In this document: positions 16,579 to 24,243 of the stretch, piece after piece
Layout of the letters: every line of letters starts with the position of its first letter
How positions within the stretch are numbered: position 1 is the stretch's first letter
Assembly (NCBI GenBank): GCA_964396245.1
Contig: CAYNEO010000040.1
Coordinates: forward strand, 1 to 30,234
Length of the DNA: 30,234 nucleotides
Origin: CAYNEO01 sp964396245
Lineage (GTDB): Bacteria; Zixibacteria; MSB-5A5; GN15; FEB-12
Reading direction: 5' to 3'
The notes under the pieces: generated by a model
Told to the model about the DNA's origin: nothing
The model's input: the letters and a program-made list of their open reading frames with translations, nothing else
The model's database searches: none
Translations under genes and position numbers: made by a program

Positions 16579-17487
16579 ATGATAAAGCACCTTCTCGTTC
16601 CGCTTGACGGCTCGCGGCTCGCCGAGTCGGCCCTTCCGGCGGTGTCGTTTCTCGCCGAAAAACTCAAGGCGTCAGTCACACTCGTGCACGTGATCGAAAA
16701 GAATGCCCCCGCCGAGGTACACGGGGAACCGCATCTCCGGACCTCCGCCGATGCCACGGCATATCTCGAGCGGATACAGAGTGAAGCGCTGCCGGCAGAC
16801 GTTACTGTCGATACCCACGTCCACACGACAGAGGTCAAGAATGTTGCGGAGAGTATCGTACAACACGTCGGCGAGTTTGCATCAGACCTTATCGTCATGT
16901 GCACCCACGGACAGGGCGGCGTTCGCGACTGGCTGTTCGGCAGTATCGCCCAGCAGGTAATCGGATTAGGCGCCACCCCGGTTCTGTTGGTGCGTCCGAT
17001 GGATGGGGACGCGGCGCCGCCTTTTGGATGCCGGAGGATTCTGGTTCCGCTGGATGGTCATCCCGACCATGAACATGGCCTGACCTTCGCTGCCAGACTG
17101 GCCCGGTCCTGTGACGCCGCCATCCACCTGCTGATGGTGGTGCCGACACTGAGTACGATCTCCGGACGCATGACCGCTTCGAGCAGGTTGCTGCCCGGCA
17201 CTACCTCGGAGATGCTTGAAATCAGCGTTGAAGCGGGCCAGGAATATCTTCAAGACCGCGCCCGGAAACTCGAAGAAGCGGGACTGACCGTCACAACCGA
17301 AGTTCTTCGGGGTGAACCGGCCCCGGTTATCACTGATTCCGCAGTCAAAGAACATGCGAGCCTGATCGCACTGGGGACGCACGGCAAGTCGGGTCTCGAT
17401 GCATTCTGGTCGGGCAGTGTGGCGCCGGACGTCTGTCGCAGATGTGTCGTTCCTCTCTTGCTTGTCCCGGTTCACGAGCAGGCGTAA
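16579..17487 (+). CDS. Tandem universal stress protein (two UspA domains)
   Basis: Cytoplasmic protein of 302 residues with two UspA-like Rossmann domains (about 1-145 and 152-300). Both carry the ATP-binding motif G-x2-G-x9-G(S/T) or close to it: THGQGGVRDWLFGS in the first, THGKSGLDAFWSGS in the second. Each domain begins with the expected first strand (HLLVPLDGS, RILVPLDGH). Tandem ATP-binding Usp proteins often modulate transporters or stress survival. It follows the Nramp gene by 4 bases on the same strand, so I infer co-expression and perhaps a regulatory link with metal uptake. Confidence 0.94.
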   Translation: MIKHLLVPLDGSRLAESALPAVSFLAEKLKASVTLVHVIEKNAPAEVHGEPHLRTSADATAYLERIQSEALPADVTVDTHVHTTEVKNVAESIVQHVGEFASDLIVMCTHGQGGVRDWLFGSIAQQVIGLGATPVLLVRPMDGDAAPPFGCRRILVPLDGHPDHEHGLTFAARLARSCDAAIHLLMVVPTLSTISGRMTASSRLLPGTTSEMLEISVEAGQEYLQDRARKLEEAGLTVTTEVLRGEPAPVITDSAVKEHASLIALGTHGKSGLDAFWSGSVAPDVCRRCVVPLLLVPVHEQA

Positions 17488-17562
17488 CAGCCCTGTACCT
17501 GACGTAGATAACTCACCACGGTCAGCCGCTTCTAACGCCTGAATTTACCCATCCGCGGGGAC

Positions 17563-17591
17563 TTGTCTTCGCCTCCGTCCGAGCGTATACT
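17563..17591 (+). promoter_or_regulatory. Predicted promoter placing +1 at the ATG of the OYE gene
   Basis: TTGTCT (4 of 6), a 17-base spacer and TATACT (5 of 6). The -10 box ends 7 bases before the ATG at 17599, so the predicted transcript has essentially no leader. No ribosome site is visible, which agrees. Confidence 0.5.
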
Positions 17592-17598
17592 AACGTTC

Positions 17599-18699
17599 AT
17601 GACATTCGATCGCCTGTTCGAACCCTTCTCAGCCCGTGATAAGCTCTCGTTGCCCAACCGGCTAGTCATGGCTCCCATGACGACGACCTCCGGAGAGACT
17701 GACGGATCCTTCTCATTGCAGGAGATTCAGTATCTCGAGCGACGCGCCGTGCTCGGTATCGGTCTGATCATGTCGCCTGCCTGTTACGTGCACAAGTCAG
17801 GCCACTCGTTCGATCACCAGGTCGGCTGCCACAGCGACGGGATGCTTCCGCGACTGGCACAATGTGCCGGGGCAATCAACCGGCACGGCGGGGCGTCGTT
17901 CCTGCAGATACATCACGGCGGCAACGCTGCCCGTGAGGAGTATGCAGGCCGTCCCCCGATGGCCCCGTCGGCTGTCATAAACCGCCGACAAACCTCGGAG
18001 ATGCCCCGCGCCATGACGGAATCCGAGATAGAAGAGATAATTCACGCTTTCGGCGACGCCGCCGGGCGGGCTCAGAAAGCCGGATTTACGGGCATCGAGA
18101 TTCACGGCGCCAATACCTATTTGTTCCAGCAGTTTTTCTCCCCGTTTACGAACAGACGCACGGATCACTGGGGGTGCCAATCGATGGAAAATCGATGTCG
18201 GTTCGCGGTCGAGACGATTCGTGCCATACGCGCCGTGGTCGGCGAGGACTATCCCGTTGCGTATAGAATATCGCCGGAGGAACCGGAACCCGATGGCTAC
18301 TCCACATACGATGCCATTGAGTTGCTCAGACGAATCGTACCGCTGGGAATAGACATTGTCGATGTCTCCGGTTGGGAATACGGCGCCGCTCTCAGATCCG
18401 ATCTGCCGCCAGGGATGCACCCGACGCTTCTGGTACGTAAGGAAATGCCTCCGGATGTCGCCGTGATCGGTGTCGGCGGAATCAAGCTGCCCGATCAGGC
18501 GATGACGGTGCTCCAGGACGGCATTGAACTCGTCGCGATGGGAAAGGCTTTGTTGCTCAATGCCGACTGGGCGGAGAAGGTCAGGACCGGACAGATTGAG
18601 TCCATTCGGACTGCTGCCCCTACGCGAGAAGAGATTAATCGGCTCGAAATACCGGTCCGGATGAGAGACTACGTCGAACGGTTTTTCTTGAACCCGTAG
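17599..18699 (+). CDS. Old Yellow Enzyme family NADH:flavin oxidoreductase
   Basis: FMN-dependent ene-reductase of the NADH:flavin oxidoreductase/NADH oxidase family, 366 residues, a single TIM barrel with no C-terminal Fe-S and NAD-binding extension, so similar in build to YqjM/NamA. Family motifs: NRLVMAPMTTT near the N terminus, SFLQIHHGG (the usual LQLxHxGR region), IHGANTYLFQQFFSPFTNRR, then the usual DxxGxxxENRxRF region as DHWGCQSMENRCRF. Near the C terminus, VIGVGGIKLPDQA forms the phosphate-binding region. I chose ATG 17599 because it fits family N termini; an in-frame TTG at 17563 is the -35 box of the predicted promoter. Substrate unknown; such enzymes reduce activated alkenes. Confidence 0.93.
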   Translation: MTFDRLFEPFSARDKLSLPNRLVMAPMTTTSGETDGSFSLQEIQYLERRAVLGIGLIMSPACYVHKSGHSFDHQVGCHSDGMLPRLAQCAGAINRHGGASFLQIHHGGNAAREEYAGRPPMAPSAVINRRQTSEMPRAMTESEIEEIIHAFGDAAGRAQKAGFTGIEIHGANTYLFQQFFSPFTNRRTDHWGCQSMENRCRFAVETIRAIRAVVGEDYPVAYRISPEEPEPDGYSTYDAIELLRRIVPLGIDIVDVSGWEYGAALRSDLPPGMHPTLLVRKEMPPDVAVIGVGGIKLPDQAMTVLQDGIELVAMGKALLLNADWAEKVRTGQIESIRTAAPTREEINRLEIPVRMRDYVERFFLNP

Positions 18700-18813
18700 A
18701 GGTGAGACCGGGAAAAACCCCCCGCTTGCCGATTTGGAACATCACGTACTTCGATCCGTTAAGCTTATACGTCGAGATGATTTTATCTTGCGCCGTCGGG
18801 GAGCAGAAGTTAC

Positions 18814-18840
18814 CCTCATGATTGGGTGGTTGTCATGAGG
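18814..18840. repeat. Perfect 8-bp inverted repeat upstream of phosphomannomutase
   Basis: CCTCATGA and TCATGAGG around an 11-base centre, ending 39 bases before the start codon. It has the size of a repressor site, or would form a leader hairpin. No T-run follows. Confidence 0.4.
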
Positions 18841-18879
18841 AGTTGATCGCTTGCTTGGCTAAATGACAGAGGAATGAGC

Positions 18880-20223
18880 ATGCCAATCGATTCGTCAATT
18901 TTCAAAGCTTATGACATTCGTGGTACCGTACCGGACCAGTTGAATGCCGATGTTGCCTACAAAGTCGGAGCTGCCCTGGCGGCGTATCTGAAACCGACAT
19001 CAATCGCTGTCGGCCGCGACATGCGGCTGTCATCCGACGATCTTTTCGAGAACGTCGCTAAGGGGATCAACGACAACGGAGTAGACGTTATCGACCTCGG
19101 CCGGATTTCGACCGACGGCCTGTACTTCGCCGTCGGAAAATACGGTTTCGACGGCGGTCTTATGATTACCGCCAGTCACAATCCCAAGGAATACAACGGC
19201 TTCAAAATATGCCGGAGGGAGGCCGTACCTCTCTCGGGGAAAGAGGGACTGGACCAGCTTCTGGCGTTGATCCAGGAAGACCGTTACCTGACCAAGTCGG
19301 CGAGCAAGGGGATGATCATTCGCAAAGATATCGGCGAAGATTACGCCCGGCACTGCCTATCGTTTATCGACGTGTCCAGGGTTAAGTCCTACAAGGTAGT
19401 GATGGACGCCGGCAACGGCATGGCCGGACTGACCCTGCCGCCCGTGATCAAGAAACTCCCGATCGATGTCACCCCGCTGTATTTCGATCTGGACGGAAGC
19501 TTTCCCAACCATCCCGCCTCACCTATCGAGCTTGAAAATCTGGTCGATCTGCAAAAGAAAATGGCCGAGGTAAAAGCCGATTTCGGTGCGGCGTTCGACG
19601 GCGACGCTGACCGCATGTTCCTTCTGGACAAAGAGGGCAACCAGGTCGGGGGCGACATGGTTACGGCCCTGGTCGCCAAGTCCTTGCTCAAGAAGAACCC
19701 CGGCGAGACTATCCTCTACAACCTGATTTGCTCGAGAGCCGTACCGGAACTTATTGAGCGTCTTGGTGGAAAAGCCGTCCGGACACCGGTAGGTCACGCC
19801 CTGATCAAGCCCCTGATGAAAAAATACAACGCCATTTTCGGCGGAGAGCACTCCGGTCATTTCTATTTCAGGGACAACTGGTTTGCCGATTCGGGGTTGA
19901 TCGCGTTTCTCGTATGTCTTGAACTGATGTCGGTCGAAAATCGCCCCTTGCACGACCTGATCGCCGACATCAATCCCTACTTCCGTTCGGGCGAGATCAA
20001 CAGCCGGGTCGACGATATTCAGAAGAAAATAGAAGATGTGGCAAAAGAGTTCGAATCGGGTAAACAGGACCGGCTGGACGGTCTGACAGTAGGTTACGAC
20101 GACTGGTGGTTCAACCTGCGGCCTTCCAACACGGAACCGCTGCTCCGCTTGAACGTAGAAGCAAATTCAGAGGCGCTGCTCAAGAAGAAGACTGAAGAAT
20201 TGTTGAAGGTGATACGCTCGTGA
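18880..20223 (+). CDS. Phosphomannomutase/phosphoglucomutase (alpha-D-phosphohexomutase)
   Basis: Interconverts hexose 6- and 1-phosphates, feeding GDP-mannose or UDP-glucose and so surface polysaccharide synthesis. It has 447 residues with all four domains. The phosphoserine loop is TASHNP with Ser99, the Mg-binding loop DGDADR with Asp240, Asp242 and Asp244, the sugar-binding loop GGEHSGH at 321-327, and the phosphate-binding loop RPSNTEPLLR at about 414-423. The opening IFKAYDIRGTVP is typical of the ManB/AlgC type. I prefer ATG 18880 since AGAGGA lies six bases upstream; the ATG at 18874 is too close to that site. The gene ends in a 4-base overlap (GTGA) with the response-regulator gene. 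Confidence 0.95.
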   Translation: MPIDSSIFKAYDIRGTVPDQLNADVAYKVGAALAAYLKPTSIAVGRDMRLSSDDLFENVAKGINDNGVDVIDLGRISTDGLYFAVGKYGFDGGLMITASHNPKEYNGFKICRREAVPLSGKEGLDQLLALIQEDRYLTKSASKGMIIRKDIGEDYARHCLSFIDVSRVKSYKVVMDAGNGMAGLTLPPVIKKLPIDVTPLYFDLDGSFPNHPASPIELENLVDLQKKMAEVKADFGAAFDGDADRMFLLDKEGNQVGGDMVTALVAKSLLKKNPGETILYNLICSRAVPELIERLGGKAVRTPVGHALIKPLMKKYNAIFGGEHSGHFYFRDNWFADSGLIAFLVCLELMSVENRPLHDLIADINPYFRSGEINSRVDDIQKKIEDVAKEFESGKQDRLDGLTVGYDDWWFNLRPSNTEPLLRLNVEANSEALLKKKTEELLKVIRS

Positions 20224-20981
20224 CCAATGAAAGCGAAAAGGCTCGGATCCTTGTAGTCGACGATGATCCGCAATTGCTTGAATTGCTGACTGAAACCCTG
20301 GAGGCGATCGGCTACCGGGTAAGTGCGGCCCCCGGGGGCCTCGAGGCAATGCAGCGCATAAGCGAAGAGTCCTTCGACCTGATCATCACCGACGTCAAGA
20401 TGCCGGATGTCGACGGACTGCAGCTCTACCGCAAGGTCAAACGTCACCACCCCGAAATACCCATTCTATTCATCACGGGCGTCGCATCCCGGGAAACACT
20501 CGGATCGATAACTCCGGACGGGTTTCTTGCCAAGCCGTTTCGAATCGGGCATATCGAAGGACTGATCGAGGACGCCCTGTCCCGTCCTGCGCAGGATATC
20601 CCGGAGCACCGGAGCAGGGTGTTGATCATCGATGTCGATGAAAAACGGCGGGAGCGCATTGCCGAGGCGCTATCCAGCGGCGGATTCCTTCCTTTCGCTG
20701 CCTCCACTCACCAGGAGGCTGAGCGGGAACTGGAAAGCGGGAAATTTGACGCTGTCATCGCTGACACGGAGATGTCGGATGAAAAGGGACCGGCCTGGAT
20801 AAACCGGCTCAAGGTCGATTATCCTGAAATTTCGGTGATCCTGTCAGGTCCGAACAGCACTCCGCCGATCAAGAAGACGCGCAAGCCGGGTTTTGACGGT
20901 TACCTGTCACGGCCGTTTGCAAATGATGAGCTGATTTCCATGCTCAGCCGGCTGGCACCGCCCGCGCCCAAGGTTGAATAA
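20220..20981 (+). CDS. Response regulator with two receiver domains and no output domain
   Basis: 253 residues containing two CheY-like domains. The first (about 8-120) is canonical: acidic triad VVDDD, phospho-acceptor Asp58 in ITDVKMP, Thr in FITG, Lys105 in LAKPF. The second (about 132-245) keeps an acidic start (IIDVDE) and Asp172 in IADTEM, but the conserved Lys is Arg221 (LSRPF), so signalling from it may be weak or altered. No DNA-binding or enzymatic domain follows, so it probably acts by protein contact or as a phosphate sink. The GTG start overlaps the phosphohexomutase stop (GTGA) and has AAGGTG upstream, indicating translational coupling. A strong terminator follows. Confidence 0.93.
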   Translation: MTNESEKARILVVDDDPQLLELLTETLEAIGYRVSAAPGGLEAMQRISEESFDLIITDVKMPDVDGLQLYRKVKRHHPEIPILFITGVASRETLGSITPDGFLAKPFRIGHIEGLIEDALSRPAQDIPEHRSRVLIIDVDEKRRERIAEALSSGGFLPFAASTHQEAERELESGKFDAVIADTEMSDEKGPAWINRLKVDYPEISVILSGPNSTPPIKKTRKPGFDGYLSRPFANDELISMLSRLAPPAPKVE

Positions 20982-21017
20982 ACCGGTCTGTCTCCGGCAA
21001 AGAAAGAATTGACCACG

Positions 21018-21045
21018 AAAAAAGCCCGCCAGAGCGGGCTTTTTT
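21018..21045. terminator. Bidirectional intrinsic terminator
   Basis: A perfect 12-bp stem, AAAAAAGCCCGC and its complement GCGGGCTTTTTT, with loop CAGA. The T-run on one strand mirrors the A-run on the other, so it can end transcription from both sides. It sits between the converging response-regulator and dockerin-protein genes. Confidence 0.95.
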
Positions 21046-21072
21046 CATTTATAGCAAGCCTGTACTTGCTGC

Positions 21073-23706
21073 TTACTTCAGCAGAACCATCTTCTTGGTT
21101 GCCGAGAAGCTACCGGCGGTGAGTCTGTAGAAGTACACACCGGAGGCATTGTTCGTGGCATTCCATTCAACGGTCTGGATACCGGCATCGGCCGCACCAG
21201 AGAACTGCTGCACAACCTGACCCTGGACGTTGTAGATGGTCAGTGTGTAATCACCGGCCACCGGCAACGCAAACTGGATCGTAGTTGTCGGGTTGAACGG
21301 GTTAGGATAGTTCTGGCTGAGTGAGTACTCAGTCGGTACGAGCTTCGCAACCACGGGGCTGCCATCAGCAGTCGCCATCTCAACTTCCATCACCTCGGCG
21401 TCAGCCTGCAGGAACTTGCCGGTGAAGCTGTTACCGTCACGGCTCCAGATGAGCAGGTTCGTGTTCTGACCGTCGAAGGCATACTGGAGTTCCATATTGT
21501 CTGCAAGCAGCTGCGGCGTGACATCGCCCTTCAGGACTACACGAGCGGCACCCAGCTGGACATTGTCCGGAACTGAGAGAACGCCGTTCTGGCTGTAGTT
21601 GAGGTCGACAGCAACCGAAGCAACTTCCTTCGGATACGGCTGAGCATCACCGACCACGACACGAATCAGGTACACAAGGTCAGCCACGGTAAGGGTCAGA
21701 CCGTCCGCGTTCACGTCGGAAGCGGCGATCGACGCCGCGTATCCGGCATCCTGACCATTGATCTGAGTCGTGCTGTAGTACAGGGCGGTGAGACCATAGA
21801 CAAAGTAGCGTGAATACATGACTGCGTCAGCAATCGTGTATGGCACACCGTCCAGGTTGATGTCACCACGGGCGTCGATAGAATCGGCGCAAATGACATC
21901 AACACCACCGTTGAAGAAGTCGATGTACTTGAAGATCGGCGGCTTATTCTCAGGAACGTAGTCGCAAGTGTCCATCGGACCGTAGATCGACGGGAACGCA
22001 TGGTCTATCGTATCGGTTATTTCTACATATCCGGGTCCTACATAGTCATAAACCCGACGGCCGATAAACAGATGTTTGCCATCCATGTCGGATACCGAGT
22101 TGTCAGCACAATCAATCCAGACGAACCGAATCGGTATGAATTGGCATTCGAGCGTACGATCGTTCGACAGGAGGAACTTCAACGAGGCCAACTGGGTAAT
22201 GCCAGGTTCGTTGTTGAAGCACTCGGGATGGCTAGCACCGGTGTTGTACTCGGCAATGGCCACTATCCGTACCATTCCGGATGGACAGGCACTGCCGCAA
22301 TTGCCAAACGGACCTGTCCGATAGGTGAAGTACTCCCAACCACATGAGGTGATGAATTCTCCGGCCTTCACTTCGATAAATGAGAGTGCAGAGGCATCAT
22401 ACTCGATCAGGAAGTCAAAACCGCCCATCGGATGGTTGATATAAGTGTCGTCAGGCATATTGACGTCAACTTCAACAAACTGACCCTGAATAGCGTCGTG
22501 GACCTTCTCGATGATGAAACGGAGAGGAACCACTTCGATGAACACCGACATGGTGTCTGAGTTCGAGGGACTGCACGGATCGCAAACATTGGCGCCATCG
22601 GTGACTACCAACGTCAGTTCATATACGAAGTCACCCGGGTTAGCGTAGTCGATCGCCGTCTGCCAGGAGAATTCTCCTGTTGCGGCATTCATTATCGGGA
22701 TGCCCGAACCCGTGAAGTCGAGCACGCTGTACGCAAGCTCTGACGGACCGCCGTCATCGTCCTTGGCCATGACTTTACCCATGGCCACTTCTCCAGCTCC
22801 GACGAGCAGGGTATCGCCTTCGCACATCAGACCATCATAGCTGGCCGTGTCAAACGGATTGTCGCAAGCGAAGTACGGCCCCTCGTTCGTAACGCAAACT
22901 GCGAACGACGTATTCGCGAAGGCACCGCACTTGTCGGTCACTCTAACAGTGACATTGTGAGTACACACTGCGGTTCCCGGAGGATCCCACTGGATCTGGC
23001 CGCTGACGGAATCAATGGTCATACCTGCGGGCTTCGTGATCAGGCTGTACCTCAAAGTCTCACAGCCTCCAGGATCCGTATCGCTTCCGGATGCAGTGAC
23101 CGACAAAACGTCGCCGTTCCAGCTCAAAGTCTGAGCCGGGATGGTCGCAATTGTCGGAGGCGTGTTAACGATGGTGACTGTACCAGCGGTAACAGCAGCC
23201 GACACGAGGTCTCCGTTCAGATCGGTGAACTGGGTGAGAATTGGACCGGTGGGATTCGTATTCCAAGTCCACTCGGCTCCATCCGTAGTGATCACGCCCT
23301 CACAGACATCGTCTGTGGTGTAGTGCATGGTCGCTACGTTATAGCTCCCAGCCGCCATGGTCGAAAGACCCGCATCCAAACGAAGAGCGATCATGCGCAC
23401 CGTATCCGGAGCAACGCCGTCCACATGGCTCATATCGATGTCTTTGTACCAGCCGGTCGGCACCGCCGTGCCCCACGTTACCGTGAGGCCACCGGTATAG
23501 CCTGCCGTCTGAGTGAGTTCAAAGACGATCTCGAAGCCTGTGATCTCCTGAGACGGAGCCACCGCGACGCTCTGGTTGATCTGAGAGCAACGAAGAACAT
23601 TCGGTTTGGTCTCAAAAGTGACCTCGTTGGCCATCGAATACGAGAACGCAAAAATCACTATAAAGGAGATAAGCAGCAAAGAACTTAACTTTCTTTTTTG
23701 CATCAT
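21073..23706 (-). CDS. Secreted multidomain surface protein: Ig/cadherin-like, cohesin-like, dockerin type I, C-terminal sorting domain
   Basis: 877 residues, starting with a signal peptide (MMQKRKLSS, a hydrophobic run, cleavage after about SMA26). Residues 27-175 resemble a cohesin-like fold. Residues about 180-390 hold two putative Ig/cadherin-like repeats with several Cys. Residues about 394-555 again resemble a cohesin-type beta-sandwich (FLIEYDASALSFIEVKAGEF). Residues about 610-690 hold two dockerin calcium loops, GDINLDG and SDVNADG, each followed by an ADxVYxxR-type helix. The last ~85 residues form a T9SS/FlgD-like sorting domain (NYPNPFNP, then SGVYFYRLTAG, ending KKMVLLK). The ATG has AAAGGAG six bases upstream. 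Function unknown; surface display or adhesion is likely, and a true cellulosome is not implied. Confidence 0.92.
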   Translation of the reverse strand: MMQKRKLSSLLLISFIVIFAFSYSMANEVTFETKPNVLRCSQINQSVAVAPSQEITGFEIVFELTQTAGYTGGLTVTWGTAVPTGWYKDIDMSHVDGVAPDTVRMIALRLDAGLSTMAAGSYNVATMHYTTDDVCEGVITTDGAEWTWNTNPTGPILTQFTDLNGDLVSAAVTAGTVTIVNTPPTIATIPAQTLSWNGDVLSVTASGSDTDPGGCETLRYSLITKPAGMTIDSVSGQIQWDPPGTAVCTHNVTVRVTDKCGAFANTSFAVCVTNEGPYFACDNPFDTASYDGLMCEGDTLLVGAGEVAMGKVMAKDDDGGPSELAYSVLDFTGSGIPIMNAATGEFSWQTAIDYANPGDFVYELTLVVTDGANVCDPCSPSNSDTMSVFIEVVPLRFIIEKVHDAIQGQFVEVDVNMPDDTYINHPMGGFDFLIEYDASALSFIEVKAGEFITSCGWEYFTYRTGPFGNCGSACPSGMVRIVAIAEYNTGASHPECFNNEPGITQLASLKFLLSNDRTLECQFIPIRFVWIDCADNSVSDMDGKHLFIGRRVYDYVGPGYVEITDTIDHAFPSIYGPMDTCDYVPENKPPIFKYIDFFNGGVDVICADSIDARGDINLDGVPYTIADAVMYSRYFVYGLTALYYSTTQINGQDAGYAASIAASDVNADGLTLTVADLVYLIRVVVGDAQPYPKEVASVAVDLNYSQNGVLSVPDNVQLGAARVVLKGDVTPQLLADNMELQYAFDGQNTNLLIWSRDGNSFTGKFLQADAEVMEVEMATADGSPVVAKLVPTEYSLSQNYPNPFNPTTTIQFALPVAGDYTLTIYNVQGQVVQQFSGAADAGIQTVEWNATNNASGVYFYRLTAGSFSATKKMVLLK

Positions 23707-23754
23707 TTAATGCTCCTTTAATGAAATAAAGGTCATCAAGAGTTTAGGTCATCA

Positions 23755-23875
23755 CTCTGGCAAAGTTCAAACCAGAGATAAAGACCTTCAAAAACCGATC
23801 TTTACCCCAAGCGGGGCCGGGCATCGGTACCCGCCAACTCTAAACCCCCAGAGGCACGCCGGAATAGATATCCGG
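23755..23875 (-). promoter_or_regulatory. Chain of hairpins in the leader of the dockerin-protein gene
   Basis: Three stems are nearly contiguous: 23755-23777 (CTCTGG/CCAGAG), 23779-23804 (TAAAGA/TCTTTA) and 23805-23816 (CCCC/GGGG with a 4-base loop). Two more lie upstream in the transcript: 23838-23853 (CTCT/AGAG) and 23859-23875 (CCGGA/TCCGG). The arrangement suggests a folded leader RNA. It does not match a riboswitch family I can name with confidence. Confidence 0.45.
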
Positions 23876-24010
23876 AAGACACCCCGGTTTGAACGATCTA
23901 AAGCTGGAATGATTAACTATAGAAATTGAAGAAAAACCAACCGAGTATAGAACACCGGTAAGGTTTTAAGTCTTCTGATAAAACCTGAATGTAGAGTTCT
24001 GAACGAAGGT

Positions 24011-24033
24011 AACGTCAAGTTAAACTTAACGTT
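24011..24033. repeat. 23-bp near-perfect dyad in the dockerin-gene leader
   Basis: On the minus strand AACGT-T-AAGTT-T-AACTT-G-ACGTT is symmetric except for one T/G pair. As RNA it forms a 9-bp stem (one G-U pair) with loop UUUAA. It lies about 60-80 bases after the predicted transcription start, so it is either an operator or a leader hairpin. Confidence 0.5.
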
Positions 24034-24097
24034 TAAAGGTGCTTAGCAATCAAAACAGTCGCGTTTTCCTGCACAACTATTTTCCCTAGACGCCTCA

Positions 24098-24125
24098 AAT
24101 ATACCCGAATTTCCAGTACTGTCAA
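24098..24125 (-). promoter_or_regulatory. Strong predicted promoter of the dockerin-protein gene
   Basis: On the minus strand TTGACA (6 of 6), a 16-base spacer and TATATT (5 of 6). The predicted start near 24091 gives a leader of about 385 bases before the ATG at 23706. It lies downstream of the stop of the beta-barrel gene, so the dockerin gene is probably a separate unit. Confidence 0.65.
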
Positions 24126-24243
24126 GGGAAAAAGTGACGCGTCGACCCAATTTTCTTGAAATACGACAGATCGTAGTATCACAAACCTGAGATGAGTGGC
24201 GATATCAACCCGCTATCGCAGAGTACTCCAGCCCGAAAGAATA

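Larger units (their letters stand above)
23707..24243. other. Intergenic region (537 bp): promoter and long structured leader
   Basis: No supported coding sequence. Read on the minus strand it holds a near-consensus sigma-70 promoter (24098-24125), a 23-bp dyad (24011-24033), at least five hairpins between 23755 and 23875, and a 9-bp direct repeat (AGGTCATCA on the plus strand, 23730-23738 and 23746-23754) just before the ribosome site. Confidence 0.65.

Noticed and set aside
21073..23706. Cellulosome scaffold
   Set aside because: Cohesin-like and dockerin modules are present, but there are no cellulose-binding or glycoside hydrolase domains in the protein or its neighbours.
23790..23900. 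Possible c-di-GMP-I (GEMM) riboswitch
   Set aside because: On the minus strand a GCGGGTACCGATG piece resembles the 3' end of that family, but the conserved GACGCAAAGCC segment and matching P1 pairing are absent.
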